From Pantoea cypripedii (lineage in GTDB: Bacteria; Pseudomonadota; Gammaproteobacteria; Enterobacterales; Enterobacteriaceae): a stretch of 64,000 nt of DNA. The position numbers and the translations under genes were made by a program. The stretch lies in assembly GCF_002095535.1 (NCBI RefSeq), contig NZ_MLJI01000001.1, positions 1,227,831-1,291,830 on the forward strand. The letters run 5' to 3'. Positions 50,380 to 60,235 of this stretch are shown here, piece after piece (positions within the stretch are counted from its first letter, which is position 1; every line of letters starts with the position of its first letter). The notes beneath the pieces are model-generated. The model was not told the DNA's origin and did no database searches. It saw only the letters and a list, made by a program, of their open reading frames with translations.

Positions 50380-50441
50380 AAGGTGACGATTCTCATTTTG
50401 TGGGTTTAATCGCAGAGTTTGCTGAATATATGGGCAATGAA

Positions 50442-50457
50442 GTGGTAGCGATTACAC
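50442..50457. promoter_or_regulatory. GalR/GalS-type operator, distal
   Basis: GTGGTAGCGATTACAC fits the GalR-family pattern GTG..A.CG.TT.CAC. The centre is 78 bases from the proximal site, so a looping arrangement of two operators is possible. Confidence 0.55.
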
Positions 50458-50466
50458 TAGAGGGGG

Positions 50467-50527
50467 GCGCGATAAATTGCGCCGCTACTTATGATCGCAC
50501 CAGGCGTAGCGGCGCGATTTATCGCGC
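50467..50527. repeat. REP-like palindrome pair (copy 3)
   Basis: A reverse unit at 50467-50488 (one base changed) and a forward unit at 50506-50527, between the gal operator region and the modF stop. Confidence 0.85.
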
Positions 50528-50546
50528 ATGTGTTTGGGTGTTGACC

Positions 50547-52022
50547 TTAATGTAGCTTTTCCTGTTGGTAGCCGTAACCACCGCCTTCCTGCGCCACAAA
50601 ACTCAAACGATGGGTGATGCACTGCGGTGCATCCTCAGCATGGTGCGAAACAAACAGCAATTGCGTCCGCCCCTCACCAATCAACACATCAACAAAACGG
50701 CGCACCAGTTGACGGTTGATCGGATCCAGCCCCTGCAACGGCTCATCAAGGATCAGCAGCGCGGGATGTTTGACCAGCGCGCGGGCGATCAGCACCAGCC
50801 GCTGCTGGCCCCATGACAGGCTATGGAAGGGCGCATCGGCCAGCGCGTTATCCATCCCCAGCAAGGCCAGCCACTGGCGTGCGAGCGCTTTCTGTCGATC
50901 GGACACCGCCTGATACAAGCCAATGGAATCGAAGAAACCCGACAGAACCACGGTGCGCACATTCACGCTGACGCGATAATCGAGATGCAGGCTGCTGCTG
51001 ACATAACCAATATGTTGTTTGATATCCCAGATAGTTTCCCCGCTGCCGCGCCGGATGCCGAACAGCGTTAAATCGTTGCTGTAGCCCTGCGGGTGATCGC
51101 CGGTTACCAGGCTGAGCAGGGTGGATTTGCCTGCGCCGTTCGGTCCGACAATCTGCCAGTGCTCGCCAGGATTAACCTGCCAGCTCAGGCCGTTAATCAC
51201 CGGTTTGTCGTTATAGGACACCACACCGTTGCGCAGAATCACGCGCGGCGCATCATCCGCCAGCGGGGGGAGCTGGTCGGGCGCATCGGCCTCCGGCAGC
51301 GCCATTCCCTCCAGCTTCTCGCTGTGCGCCAGCTGGGCCACCAGCGCTTCCGCCAGGATCGCGCGACGCTCGCCGACATGTGTCAGGGTGCATTCCGCCA
51401 GTACGCCCACCTGCTGAACAAAATCAGGAATATCATCAAAGCGGTTCAGCACCAGCACCACGGTGTAACCCTGCTGATGCAGGTCGCTCAGGGTTTGCGC
51501 CAGGCTGGCACGGGACGCTACATCCAGGCCATCAAAGGGTTCATCGAGGATCAGCAGGTCCGGCTGCGCCATCAACGCCTGGCATAACAGGGTTTTACGG
51601 GTTTCGCCGGTGGAAAGATATTTGAAGCGACGATCGAGCAGATAACTGATGCCAAACTGCTGCGCCAGTGCCTGGCAGCGCGCTTCGTCTTTCACTTCAT
51701 CCTGAATGATCTGTGCGGCGGTACGACCGGTGTCATCTTCGCCTTCGCTGAGCATGTCGGTGTTATTGCGTTCCCACTCTTCGGTTACCAGCTTTTGCAA
51801 TTGCTCCAGCGATAAACGCGTCGGACGCTGAAAGTCATGGCTGACGCTGCCTTTGCCCGCGGGCAGTTCGCCTGATAACGCGCGCGCCAGTGATGACTTG
51901 CCGCTGCCGTTGGCACCGACAAAGGCCCAGCTTTCACCGCTGTTAAGGGTTAAATCGTTGAGGGACAGCACTCGGGTGTCGCTAAGACGAAACGTGCCTT
52001 GCGAAATTTGCAATGAAGTCAT
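50547..52022 (-). CDS. modF: Molybdate-linked ABC ATPase ModF
   Basis: A 491-residue protein with two ABC ATPase domains, with Walker A motifs GANGSGKSS and GPNGAGKST and Walker B motifs LLILDEPFDGL and LLILDEPLQGL. ModF lies next to modE in enterobacteria; its exact role (photorepair-protein PhrA-like in older notes) is unsettled. It follows modE by 76 bases in the same orientation. Confidence 0.94.
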   Translation of the reverse strand: MTSLQISQGTFRLSDTRVLSLNDLTLNSGESWAFVGANGSGKSSLARALSGELPAGKGSVSHDFQRPTRLSLEQLQKLVTEEWERNNTDMLSEGEDDTGRTAAQIIQDEVKDEARCQALAQQFGISYLLDRRFKYLSTGETRKTLLCQALMAQPDLLILDEPFDGLDVASRASLAQTLSDLHQQGYTVVLVLNRFDDIPDFVQQVGVLAECTLTHVGERRAILAEALVAQLAHSEKLEGMALPEADAPDQLPPLADDAPRVILRNGVVSYNDKPVINGLSWQVNPGEHWQIVGPNGAGKSTLLSLVTGDHPQGYSNDLTLFGIRRGSGETIWDIKQHIGYVSSSLHLDYRVSVNVRTVVLSGFFDSIGLYQAVSDRQKALARQWLALLGMDNALADAPFHSLSWGQQRLVLIARALVKHPALLILDEPLQGLDPINRQLVRRFVDVLIGEGRTQLLFVSHHAEDAPQCITHRLSFVAQEGGGYGYQQEKLH

Positions 52023-52098
52023 GATTTATTCCATTTTATGCATCGTGTCACTCAGTTGTAGCGACCGCTGCCAATGAAGTCAAATCATGGCCGGGATT

Positions 52099-52881
52099 TC
52101 AGAGCAGTGTGGCGATGATGGCGTGTTCCGCATTAAAACTGGCGGTGACGTTATCGCCAGCCTGCAGATTCTGCTGCGTCACTTCGCTGTTGGGAACGGT
52201 GGCGCACAGGATTTCTCCTCCTGGCAATGCCATCAGCACTTCGCTTACCTGTTCGCCGGGTTCGATGGCGGTGATCTGCACAGCCAGCTGATTATCACTC
52301 TGGCTGGCCGCGCGGCTGACCTGAATCCACGGCGCTTTGATCAACACCAGCACTTCTTTGCCGTTTTCCAGCTGCAAACGCTCGGCGCTGCGCTGGGTCA
52401 GTGCCACCTGCAGGCGGGTCACGCCATCGCTCAGCAGTACATCAATATGTTGCACCACCTGCTGGTGATCACGCGTCAGCACCGTACCAAAAAGCTGGTT
52501 ACGCGCGCTGGTCTGCAATGAGAAACGAGCAATCGCCGCCAGCAGGCTATCGAGGGGCAGGCTGTCATTTTTCAGCACATCAAAGGCTTTCTGCTGAATC
52601 TGCTCCATCAGCTGAAACAGCTGAATCAGACGCTCGCCGTAACGCGTCAGCTGCGCGCCGCCGCCGCCTTTGCCACCGGTGGCGCGTTCCACCAGCGTTT
52701 GATCGGCCAGTTGGTTCATTTCGTTGATGGCATCCCAGGCGCTTTTGTAGCTGATACCCGCCAGTTTTGCCCCCTGGCTAATGGAGCCGGTTTCCTGGAT
52801 ACGCTTCAGCAGCTCAATACGACGTGGATCGGCAAACAACTTTTGTTGCAGACGAATATGAAGAGAGAGTTCAGCTTGCAT
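52099..52881 (-). CDS. modE: Molybdate-responsive transcriptional regulator ModE
   Basis: A 260-residue regulator with an N-terminal winged helix-turn-helix (SISQGAKLAGISYKSAWDAI) and two C-terminal molybdate-binding TOBE/Mop domains (SARNQLFGTVLTRDHQQ; NQLAVQITAIEPGEQVSEVL). With molybdate it represses modABC; a matching operator precedes modA. It is divergent from acrZ. Confidence 0.96.
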   Translation of the reverse strand: MQAELSLHIRLQQKLFADPRRIELLKRIQETGSISQGAKLAGISYKSAWDAINEMNQLADQTLVERATGGKGGGGAQLTRYGERLIQLFQLMEQIQQKAFDVLKNDSLPLDSLLAAIARFSLQTSARNQLFGTVLTRDHQQVVQHIDVLLSDGVTRLQVALTQRSAERLQLENGKEVLVLIKAPWIQVSRAASQSDNQLAVQITAIEPGEQVSEVLMALPGGEILCATVPNSEVTQQNLQAGDNVTASFNAEHAIIATLL

Positions 52882-53002
52882 GTCAGCTCCTTAGGTTGGT
52901 TTGTCGATTCTAATCAGCTGTTAAGGTAAAAGCACGAAAAGGGCATGGCACTTTATTCCCAGGACGTTACAATCACTTTTTTATTTTCTGCGTGAGGTTT
53001 CC

Positions 53003-53158
53003 ATGCTGGAACTGCTAAAAAGCCTGGCCGTCGCCGTGATTATGGTGCCGATTGTTATGGCCATCATGCTGGGCCTGATTTACGGCCTTGGCGAAGTGTT
53101 TAACGTCATCTCTAAATTTGGCCGTCGCGAAGATCGTTCCGCCAACAACTCACATTGA
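53003..53158 (+). CDS. acrZ: AcrAB-TolC efflux accessory protein AcrZ
   Basis: A 51-residue single-helix inner-membrane protein starting [20 protein letters not shown]. In E. coli it binds AcrB and shapes its substrate range. The position between modE and modA is conserved. A GTGAGGTTTCC ribosome region precedes the ATG, and a TACAAT (-10-like) stands at 52968-52973. A poor marbox-like GGCAC site overlaps the corresponding -35 region (52945-52963), which I record only as a possibility. Confidence 0.95.
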   Translation: MLELLKSLAVAVIMVPIVMAIMLGLIYGLGEVFNVISKFGRREDRSANNSH

Positions 53159-53246
53159 TTTTCCAGCGCCCGCATCTTGCGGGCGTTTTGTCCTTAACTT
53201 CCATCAAATCCTGCCGATATAAAGCTCATGACAGCATCAAACCTTG

Positions 53247-53270
53247 CGTTGTAGTATTCAGTATATAACG
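53247..53270 (+). promoter_or_regulatory. ModE operator upstream of modA
   Basis: A 24-base near-palindrome bounded by CGTTGTAGTA and GTATATAACG resembles the ModE site (CGTTATATA type halves). It ends 17 bases before the modA ATG and so covers the start of transcription or the leader. Confidence 0.7.
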
Positions 53271-53286
53271 TAACAAGGAGATAAAA

Positions 53287-54060
53287 ATGCTATCAAAACA
53301 TTACCGCTGGGGTGCCGTTGCCGTTCTGTCTTTCTCACTGACCGGACCGGCACTGGCCGCAGAGAAAATCACCGTGTTTGCTGCGGCTTCACTGACCAAT
53401 GCGTTGCAGGAAATTGGCACGCAATATCAGAAGCAAACCGGCGTTGAAGTGGTGTCATCTTTTGCATCTTCGTCCACGCTGGCTCGCCAGATTGAACAGG
53501 GCGCGCCAGCGGATCTGTTTATATCTGCCGATCAGCAGTGGATGGATGATGCGGTGCAGAAAAAGAGCGTGATCGACAATACGCGCTATACCCTGCTGGG
53601 TAATGATCTGGTGCTGGTGGCCCCGCGCAGCAACAGCGCGAAAGAAGTCACCATCAATGAAAAAACCGACTGGAAAAGCCTGCTGAAAGGCGAGCGTCTG
53701 GCGGTGGGCGATCCGGATCATGTACCAGCCGGGATTTACGCCAAAGAAGCATTACAGAAGCTGGGCGCGTGGGACACCTTAGCGCCAGTATTGGCACCGG
53801 GCAATAGCGTGCGTGCTGCGCTGGCGCTGGTCGAACGTAATGAAACGCCTTACGGCATTGTTTACGGTTCTGATGCGGTCGCCAGTGATAAAGTCCAGGT
53901 TGTCGGTCGTTTCCCGGAAGATAGTCACAAACCGGTGGAATATCCGATGGCGATTGTCAAAGAACATCAACGTGCGCCGGTTGAGGCCTTCTACAAATAT
54001 TTGCAGGGGCCGGAAGCCGCCGCAGTGTTTAAACAGTATGGATTTACGCCGAAGAAATGA
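53287..54060 (+). CDS. modA: Molybdate-binding periplasmic protein
   Basis: Molybdate/tungstate receptor, 257 residues. It has a signal peptide (cleavage after about PALAA) and the family start KITVFAAASLTNALQEIG, followed by FASSSTLARQIEQGAPADLF, which forms the oxyanion site. AAGGAGATAAAA precedes the ATG. It is first gene of modABC, and its stop overlaps modB (ATGA). Confidence 0.97.
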   Translation: MLSKHYRWGAVAVLSFSLTGPALAAEKITVFAAASLTNALQEIGTQYQKQTGVEVVSSFASSSTLARQIEQGAPADLFISADQQWMDDAVQKKSVIDNTRYTLLGNDLVLVAPRSNSAKEVTINEKTDWKSLLKGERLAVGDPDHVPAGIYAKEALQKLGAWDTLAPVLAPGNSVRAALALVERNETPYGIVYGSDAVASDKVQVVGRFPEDSHKPVEYPMAIVKEHQRAPVEAFYKYLQGPEAAAVFKQYGFTPKK

Positions 54061-54746
54061 TACTGAGTGATCCTGAATGGCAGGCGGTGTTTCTCAGCCT
54101 GAGAGTCTCCTGCGTGGCGGTGCTGTGCAGCCTGCCGTTTGGCATCCTGATGGCCTGGATTCTGGCACGCTGCCAGTTTCCAGGCAAAACCCTGCTGGAT
54201 AGCCTGATCCATCTGCCGCTGGTGTTGCCACCCGTGGTAGTGGGCTATCTGCTGCTGATTTCCCTCGGACGCCGTGGCTTTATCGGCCAATGGTTATATG
54301 ACTGGTTCGGCATCAGTTTTGCCTTTAGCTGGCGCGGTGCGGTGATTGCCGCGGCGGTGATCGCGTTTCCGCTGATGGTGCGGGCGATTCGCCTGGCGTT
54401 GGAAGGCGTCGATACCCGGCTGGAACAGGCGGCGCGCACCCTGGGTGCGGGGCGCTGGCGCGTATTCTTCACCATCACCTTACCCCTGACGTTTCCCGGC
54501 ATTATTGTTGGCACGGTACTGGCTTTTGCCCGCTCGCTGGGCGAATTTGGTGCCACCATCACCTTTGTCTCCAATATTCCCGGCGAAACGCGCACCATTC
54601 CCTCCGCGATGTTTACCCTGATTGAAACGCCAGGGGCGGAAAATGCGGCGGCACGGCTGTGTGCGGTGGCGATTTTGCTGGCGCTGTTGTCGCTGGTGGC
54701 TTCGGAACTGCTGGCTCGCTGGGGCCGCAAGCGGCTGGGGGTTTAA
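54057..54746 (+). CDS. modB: Molybdate ABC transporter permease
   Basis: Inner-membrane permease of 229 residues with about five to six helices and the coupling loop [21 protein letters not shown]. The start overlaps the modA stop (ATGA), and the end overlaps modC by one base. Confidence 0.97.
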   Translation: MILSDPEWQAVFLSLRVSCVAVLCSLPFGILMAWILARCQFPGKTLLDSLIHLPLVLPPVVVGYLLLISLGRRGFIGQWLYDWFGISFAFSWRGAVIAAAVIAFPLMVRAIRLALEGVDTRLEQAARTLGAGRWRVFFTITLPLTFPGIIVGTVLAFARSLGEFGATITFVSNIPGETRTIPSAMFTLIETPGAENAAARLCAVAILLALLSLVASELLARWGRKRLGV

Positions 54747-55804
54747 TGCTGACACTTAATTTCTCCCAGCAGCTGGGTAATCACCAGCTGGATGTGGATG
54801 TGGACATTCCCGGCAAAGGTATCACCGCTATTTTTGGCGTGTCCGGTGCCGGTAAAACCTCGCTGATCAACGCCATCGGTGGCTTAACGCAGCCGCAGCG
54901 TGGGCACATCAAACTGAACGAGCGGTTGTTGTTTGATGCCGAATCCAGCCTGAATCTGCCACCTGAGAAGCGCCGCATCGGTTATGTGTTCCAGGATGCT
55001 CGCCTGTTCCCGCATTACAGTGTGCGCGGCAATCTGCAATATGGTATGGCCGCCGCGATGAAGCCTCAGTTTGATGACCTGGTGGCGCTGCTCGGTCTGG
55101 AACCGCTGCTGCGGCGTGCGCCGTCTTCTTTGTCGGGCGGTGAGAAACAACGCGTGGCGATTGGCCGTGCATTGCTGACCGCGCCAGATATCCTGCTGAT
55201 GGATGAGCCACTGGCTTCGCTCGATCTGCCGCGCAAGCGCGAGTTGATGCCTTATCTGCAAAAGCTGGCGAAGCAGGTGGATATTCCCCTGTTATATGTG
55301 TCGCACAGCCTCGACGAAATCCTGCAACTGGCGGATAACGTGCTGGTGCTGGATAGCGGCAAAGTGAAAGCCTTTGGTTCGCTGGAGAAGGTATGGAGCA
55401 GCGCGGCCATGCGCCCATGGCTGCCGGTGAGCGAACGCACCAGCGTGCTGCGGGTGCAGGTGCTGGAGCAGCATCCTGATTACCCGATGACCGCACTGTC
55501 GCTCGGCGACCAACATATTTGGGTCAGCCGGGTTAATCAGCCACTGAAAACCGTGTTGCGCATTCGTATTGCGTCTGCCGATGTCTCACTGGCGTTACAA
55601 CCGCCGCAAAACACCTCGATTCGCAATATCCTGCCCGCGCGGGTGGTGGAGTTGCTGGAGATTGATGATCAGGTGGAAGTGAAGCTGCGCATCGGCATCA
55701 GCGAGTTGTGGGCGCGGATCTCGCCGTGGGCGCGGGATGAGCTGGGCATCCGGCCAGATCAGTGGCTGTATGCCCAGATTAAAAGTGTCTCAATTACCGC
55801 CTGA
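54746..55804 (+). CDS. modC: Molybdate ABC transporter ATP-binding protein
   Basis: A 352-residue ATPase with Walker [10 protein letters not shown], signature [16 protein letters not shown], Walker [12 protein letters not shown] and a C-terminal molybdate-binding TOBE domain (residues ~290-352, [19 protein letters not shown]). The ATG is fused to the modB stop (TAATG). The last gene of the operon is convergent with ybhA. Confidence 0.97.
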   Translation: MLTLNFSQQLGNHQLDVDVDIPGKGITAIFGVSGAGKTSLINAIGGLTQPQRGHIKLNERLLFDAESSLNLPPEKRRIGYVFQDARLFPHYSVRGNLQYGMAAAMKPQFDDLVALLGLEPLLRRAPSSLSGGEKQRVAIGRALLTAPDILLMDEPLASLDLPRKRELMPYLQKLAKQVDIPLLYVSHSLDEILQLADNVLVLDSGKVKAFGSLEKVWSSAAMRPWLPVSERTSVLRVQVLEQHPDYPMTALSLGDQHIWVSRVNQPLKTVLRIRIASADVSLALQPPQNTSIRNILPARVVELLEIDDQVEVKLRIGISELWARISPWARDELGIRPDQWLYAQIKSVSITA

Positions 55805-56623
55805 TTACAGGATTTCCTGGTAAATCACTTCGGCAATGCCGGGTTCCAGATTGGTGCCAATCACCTTGCCGGCACGCGCTTTAATCGCGTCGTCGGCATT
55901 GCCCATCGCCACACCCAGACCCACTTCTTCCAGCATGCTGAGGTCGTTGTAGTTATCACCGAACGCCAGCACATCTTTCATGCTCAGCCCCTGGCTTTCT
56001 ACCCACTGTGCGAGGCGTTTGCCTTTGCTGTTGCCGCGCTGGGCGATATCCACCTGATCGTGCCACGACCATTCACAGGCCAGCCCCAGTTCGGCTTCGG
56101 TCTGCTCAGCGAATTGTTGTAACGCGCGGGTGTCAGAATGGGACAGGGCGAACTTCCAGATCGACTGCGCATCATGCGCCGCCTGCACCAGGCTCGGTAC
56201 GTGCAGGAAGGTCGGACGTTGCTGCGGTGGCAATGATTCGGCCCAGTTAAGCGTGCGCGTGACATGGCCTGTCGGCTGCTGGTAAAGCATTGCGTCATCG
56301 ACATACAGCAGGCCGTGGATGTCCTGCTGATCGAGCATTTCAATCACGCGTACTGCCTGTGATTTCTCCAGCGGATCGGACGCCAGCACCTTTTTTGCCT
56401 GATAATCATACAAATAGGTGCCGTTGCAACAGATTGCGGGTGTATCCAGTTGCAGTGCCTGATAAAAAGGATGGATGGCACAATGGTGACGACCGGTGAC
56501 GATCAGCACTTTGACACCAGCCTGCTGAGCGCGGGCCAGCGCTTCAAGGGATTCAGGCAGAATAGTTTTACGCGGGGTCAGCAGGGTGCCGTCGAGGTCA
56601 AGGGCGATTACGCGGTAGCTCAT
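55805..56623 (-). CDS. ybhA: HAD-family pyridoxal phosphatase YbhA
   Basis: Cof-type HAD phosphatase, 272 residues. Motif I is ALDLDGTLLTP; motif II is VLIVTGRHH; the motif IV acidic residues are in AFGDNYNDLSMLE. E. coli YbhA acts on pyridoxal phosphate and other sugar phosphates. Its stop adjoins the modC stop on the other strand, and it is divergent from pgl. Confidence 0.95.
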   Translation of the reverse strand: MSYRVIALDLDGTLLTPRKTILPESLEALARAQQAGVKVLIVTGRHHCAIHPFYQALQLDTPAICCNGTYLYDYQAKKVLASDPLEKSQAVRVIEMLDQQDIHGLLYVDDAMLYQQPTGHVTRTLNWAESLPPQQRPTFLHVPSLVQAAHDAQSIWKFALSHSDTRALQQFAEQTEAELGLACEWSWHDQVDIAQRGNSKGKRLAQWVESQGLSMKDVLAFGDNYNDLSMLEEVGLGVAMGNADDAIKARAGKVIGTNLEPGIAEVIYQEIL

Positions 56624-56768
56624 TACTCTTTCCGTCTGGGGTTACAAAGCAAACAGTCTACACCGGGCAGCCGCTCTGAGACAAAAAACAGGGCACAAAT
56701 GATTCCAGCGCGTCCAAATGAAACGCGCTACAGTGATACCCTTTCAGCAAGCCGAACAAGGAGAACGC

Positions 56769-57767
56769 ATGAAACAAGTCGTGTATACCGCCAGCCCCGA
56801 GAGCCAGCAAATCCATGCCTGGCAGCTACAGGAAGATGGCGCGCTGACGTTACTGCAGGTGACGGATGTTGCGGGTCAGGTGCAGCCGATGGTGGTCAGC
56901 CCGAAGAAAGATTTCCTCTATGTCGGCGTGCGTCCGAATTTCCGTGTGCTGGCCTACCGCATCGCTGCTGATGGCACGCTGAGCGAAGCGGGTGAAGCCC
57001 CACTGCCGGGCAGCCCGACACATATCTCCACCGACCGTCTCGGTAACTACCTGTTCTGCGGTTCCTACAACGATGCCTGTGTCAGCGTCAGCCCGATTGG
57101 CAGCGATGGTGTGCCGCAGGCCCCGAGCCAGGTGATTGGTGAGCTGGAGGGTTGCCACTCCGCCAATATTGATGTGAAAAATCAGACTTTGTTTGTTCCG
57201 GCATTGAAGCAGGACCGTATCTGCCTGTTCCAGCTGAACAGCGACGGTACGCTGACGCCGCGCCCGCAAGCGCAGGTGACCACGGTGGAAGGGGCAGGGC
57301 CGCGTCATATGGCGTTCCACCCGAACGGCAGCTACAGCTATTGCGTGAACGAACTGGACAGCACCGTAGATGTCTGGGCCTTGAGCAATGCGCATGGCGA
57401 AGTTGAACGCGTGCAGAGCCTGAATATGATGCCTGCCGATTTCACCGGCACCCGCTGGGCGGCAGATATCCACCTGACGCCAGATGGCCGTTTCCTGTAT
57501 GCCTGCGATCGTACCAGCAGCATCATCACGGTGTTCAGCGTCAGTGAAGACGGTGGCCTGCTGACCCTCGAAGGTTTCCAGCCGACGGAAACGCAGCCGC
57601 GTGGTTTTAACATCGACCACAGCGGCAAGTACCTGGTCGCGGCGGGACAGAAATCTCACCATATCGAAGTGTACAAAATCAGCGACGATCGTGGTCTGCT
57701 GACACCGCTGGCGCGCTATGCGGTTGGACAAGGCCCGATGTGGGTGGTGATTCACTCGCTGGATTAA
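56769..57767 (+). CDS. pgl: 6-phosphogluconolactonase
   Basis: Beta-propeller lactonase of the pentose phosphate pathway (E. coli Pgl/YbhE type), 332 residues. The start [20 protein letters not shown] with AAGGAGAACGC before it is preferred over the upstream extension to 56718. Repeats such as [30 protein letters not shown] and [17 protein letters not shown] are conserved. A REP-like pair follows immediately. Confidence 0.96.
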   Translation: MKQVVYTASPESQQIHAWQLQEDGALTLLQVTDVAGQVQPMVVSPKKDFLYVGVRPNFRVLAYRIAADGTLSEAGEAPLPGSPTHISTDRLGNYLFCGSYNDACVSVSPIGSDGVPQAPSQVIGELEGCHSANIDVKNQTLFVPALKQDRICLFQLNSDGTLTPRPQAQVTTVEGAGPRHMAFHPNGSYSYCVNELDSTVDVWALSNAHGEVERVQSLNMMPADFTGTRWAADIHLTPDGRFLYACDRTSSIITVFSVSEDGGLLTLEGFQPTETQPRGFNIDHSGKYLVAAGQKSHHIEVYKISDDRGLLTPLARYAVGQGPMWVVIHSLD

Positions 57768-57773
57768 ATCCTT

Positions 57774-57817
57774 GCGCGATAAATCGTACCGCCCTGTAGC
57801 GGCGCGATTTATCGCGC
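57774..57817. repeat. REP-like palindrome pair (copy 4)
   Basis: A reverse, partly degenerate unit at 57774-57792 and an exact forward unit at 57796-57817, between the convergent pgl and bioA stops (10 bases from the bioA stop). Confidence 0.85.
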
Positions 57818-57827
57818 TGTTTTTATC

Positions 57828-59117
57828 TCACTGAAAATGATGCGAAAAATCCAGCGCATCACGCACCGCGTCGGTGAGTTTCGTCAGCTCAGCGGCGGAA
57901 ATTACATACGGCGGCATCAGATAAATTAAGCGTCCGAACGGACGGATCCACACCCCACGCTCGACAAAGAACTGCTGTAACGCCGCCATATCCACCGCCT
58001 GATGGGTCTCAATCACACCAATCGCCCCCAGCACGCGCGCATCTGCGACGGCGGGATGGTTGCGCAGCGGCAACAACGCGGCCCGCAATTGCTGCTCAAT
58101 GGCGGGCACCTGAGTGGACCAGTGGCCTTCATTAATCATGGTCAGACTTTCCACGGCCACCGCGCAGGCCAGCGGATTACCCATAAAGGTCGGGCCATGC
58201 ATAAAGCAGCCTGCCGCGCTACGGCTGATGGTGTCCGCCACTTCGCGGGTGGTCAGCGTGGCGGAGAGCGTCATGGTGCCGCCGGTCAGCGCTTTCCCCA
58301 GACACAAAATATCCGGTGTGATCCCGGCATGTTCACAGGCGAACAATTTACCGCTGCGACCAAATCCGGTGGCGATCTCATCAGCAATCAGCAGCAAACC
58401 GTAGCGGTCGCACAGTTCACGCACCTGTTGCAGATAACGCGGATGATAAAAACGCATGCCGCCTGCACCCTGCACAATCGGCTCCAGAATCACCGCCGCA
58501 ATCTGCTGATGATGCTGCTCTGCCAGACGGGCAAAATCGGCGAAATCGTCCTCCTGCCACGCCTCATCAAACCCCAGCTGTGGTGCGGCTGCGAACAGAT
58601 GTTCCGGCAGATAACCGCGCCACAGGCTGTGCATCGAGTTGTGAGGATCGCACACCGACATGGCGGCAAAGGTATCGCCGTGATAACCGCGTTTCAGGGT
58701 GAGGAATTTTTGTCGGGTTTCGCCACGTCCCAGCCAGTATTGCAACGCCATTTTCATCGCCACTTCGACGGCGATCGAACCTGAATCGGCGAGGAATACG
58801 CATTCAAGCGACTCAGGCGTCATCGCCACCAACTGGCGACACAGCGCCACTGCGGCCGGATGGGTGATGCCGCCAAACATCACGTGTGACATTTGGCTGA
58901 TTTGCGCCTGCATCGCCTGATTGAGGCGGGGATGGTTATAACCGTGAATCGCGGCCCACCAGGACGACATCCCATCCACCAGTTCGCGTCCATCGGCCAG
59001 CTGTAACTGGCATCCGTGTGCTGCCACCACCGGGTAGCAGGGCAGTGGATTCTGCATCGAGGTATAGGGGTGCCAGATATGCTGGCGGTCAAAATCGAGG
59101 TCATCCTGATTGAACAT
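57828..59117 (-). CDS. bioA: Adenosylmethionine-8-amino-7-oxononanoate aminotransferase
   Basis: PLP enzyme that converts KAPA to DAPA in biotin synthesis with SAM as amino donor, 429 residues. The segments HIWHPYTSM, SWWAAIHGYNHP and the PLP lysine in LCLGKALTGGTMTLSA are present. It is divergent from bioB across an 86-base BirA-controlled region. Confidence 0.97.
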   Translation of the reverse strand: MFNQDDLDFDRQHIWHPYTSMQNPLPCYPVVAAHGCQLQLADGRELVDGMSSWWAAIHGYNHPRLNQAMQAQISQMSHVMFGGITHPAAVALCRQLVAMTPESLECVFLADSGSIAVEVAMKMALQYWLGRGETRQKFLTLKRGYHGDTFAAMSVCDPHNSMHSLWRGYLPEHLFAAAPQLGFDEAWQEDDFADFARLAEQHHQQIAAVILEPIVQGAGGMRFYHPRYLQQVRELCDRYGLLLIADEIATGFGRSGKLFACEHAGITPDILCLGKALTGGTMTLSATLTTREVADTISRSAAGCFMHGPTFMGNPLACAVAVESLTMINEGHWSTQVPAIEQQLRAALLPLRNHPAVADARVLGAIGVIETHQAVDMAALQQFFVERGVWIRPFGRLIYLMPPYVISAAELTKLTDAVRDALDFSHHFQ

Positions 59118-59122
59118 GGGTA

Positions 59123-59155
59123 TTGTAAACCAAAATTAAAAGATTTAGTTTACAA
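59123..59155. promoter_or_regulatory. BirA operator between bioA and bioB
   Basis: TTGTAAAC (59123-59130) and GTTTACAA (59148-59155) form the inverted repeat of the enterobacterial bio operator, with an A/T-rich centre. Biotinoyl-AMP-BirA would silence both divergent promoters. Confidence 0.92.
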
Positions 59156-59203
59156 GTATAACCACGTTAATCGTCAGGATGAACCCTTTTCTGGAGCGAA
59201 GCA

Positions 59204-60235
59204 ATGGCACACCGCTGGACACTGGCACAAGCCCAGGCACTATTCGATAAACCTTTCCTTGAGCTAATGTTTGAGGCGCAACAGGTACATCGCCAACATT
59301 TCGACCCGCGTCAGGTGCAGGTCAGTACGCTGCTGTCGATCAAAACCGGCGCCTGCCCGGAAGACTGTAAATATTGCCCGCAGAGCGCACGCTACAAAAC
59401 CGGGCTGGAATCAGAGCGGCTGATGGAAGTGGAAGCGGTACTGGAATCGGCGCGCAAAGCCAAAGCGGCTGGTTCCAGTCGCTTCTGCATGGGCGCTGCG
59501 TGGAAAAACCCGCACGAGCGCGACATGCCGTATCTGGAGCAGATGGTGCAGGGCGTGAAAGCGATGGGCATGGAAACCTGTATGACCCTCGGCACGCTCG
59601 ACAACAGCCAGGCGCAGCGTCTGGCGCACGCCGGGCTGGATTTCTACAACCACAACCTCGATACCTCGCCGGAATTTTACGGCAACATCATCACCACCCG
59701 TAGCTACCAGGAACGTCTGGATACGCTGGACAAAGTGCGCGGTGCCGGTATCAAAGTCTGCTCAGGCGGTATCGTCGGCCTGGGAGAAACGGTGAAAGAT
59801 CGCGCCGGTTTACTGGTGCAGCTGGCGAACCTGCCGACGCCGCCGGAAAGTGTGCCGATCAACATGCTGGTGAAGGTGAAAGGTACGCCGCTGGCCGATA
59901 ACGACGACGTAGAGCCATTCGATTTTATCCGCACCATCGCCGTGGCGCGCATCATGATGCCATCTTCGCACGTACGCCTGTCAGCGGGCCGTGAGCAGAT
60001 GAGTGAACAGACCCAGGCGATGTGCTTTATGGCCGGGGCGAACTCGATTTTCTACGGCTGCAAACTGCTTACCACGCCGAACCCGGAAGAAGATAAGGAT
60101 CTGATTCTGTTCCGTAAACTGGGGCTGAACCCGGAACATACCGCCACCACTGCCGGTGATAACGAGCAGCAGCATCAGCTGAGTGAGCAGCTGCTGCACG
60201 CCGATACCGCACAGTTTTACAACGCGGCGGTGTAA
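59204..60235 (+). CDS. bioB: Biotin synthase
   Basis: Radical SAM enzyme that inserts sulfur into dethiobiotin, 343 residues. The [4Fe-4S] motif [10 protein letters not shown] is at residues ~50-60. The remaining [2Fe-2S] ligand cysteines ([19 protein letters not shown]) and arginine region are present. TGGAGCGAAGC precedes the ATG. Its stop overlaps bioF by one base. Confidence 0.97.
   Translation: MAHRWTLAQAQALFDKPFLELMFEAQQVHRQHFDPRQVQVSTLLSIKTGACPEDCKYCPQSARYKTGLESERLMEVEAVLESARKAKAAGSSRFCMGAAWKNPHERDMPYLEQMVQGVKAMGMETCMTLGTLDNSQAQRLAHAGLDFYNHNLDTSPEFYGNIITTRSYQERLDTLDKVRGAGIKVCSGGIVGLGETVKDRAGLLVQLANLPTPPESVPINMLVKVKGTPLADNDDVEPFDFIRTIAVARIMMPSSHVRLSAGREQMSEQTQAMCFMAGANSIFYGCKLLTTPNPEEDKDLILFRKLGLNPEHTATTAGDNEQQHQLSEQLLHADTAQFYNAAV

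Noticed and set aside
52945..52963. MarA/SoxS/Rob box for acrZ
   Set aside because: The GGCAC core is present but the second half does not fit; kept only as a remark under acrZ.
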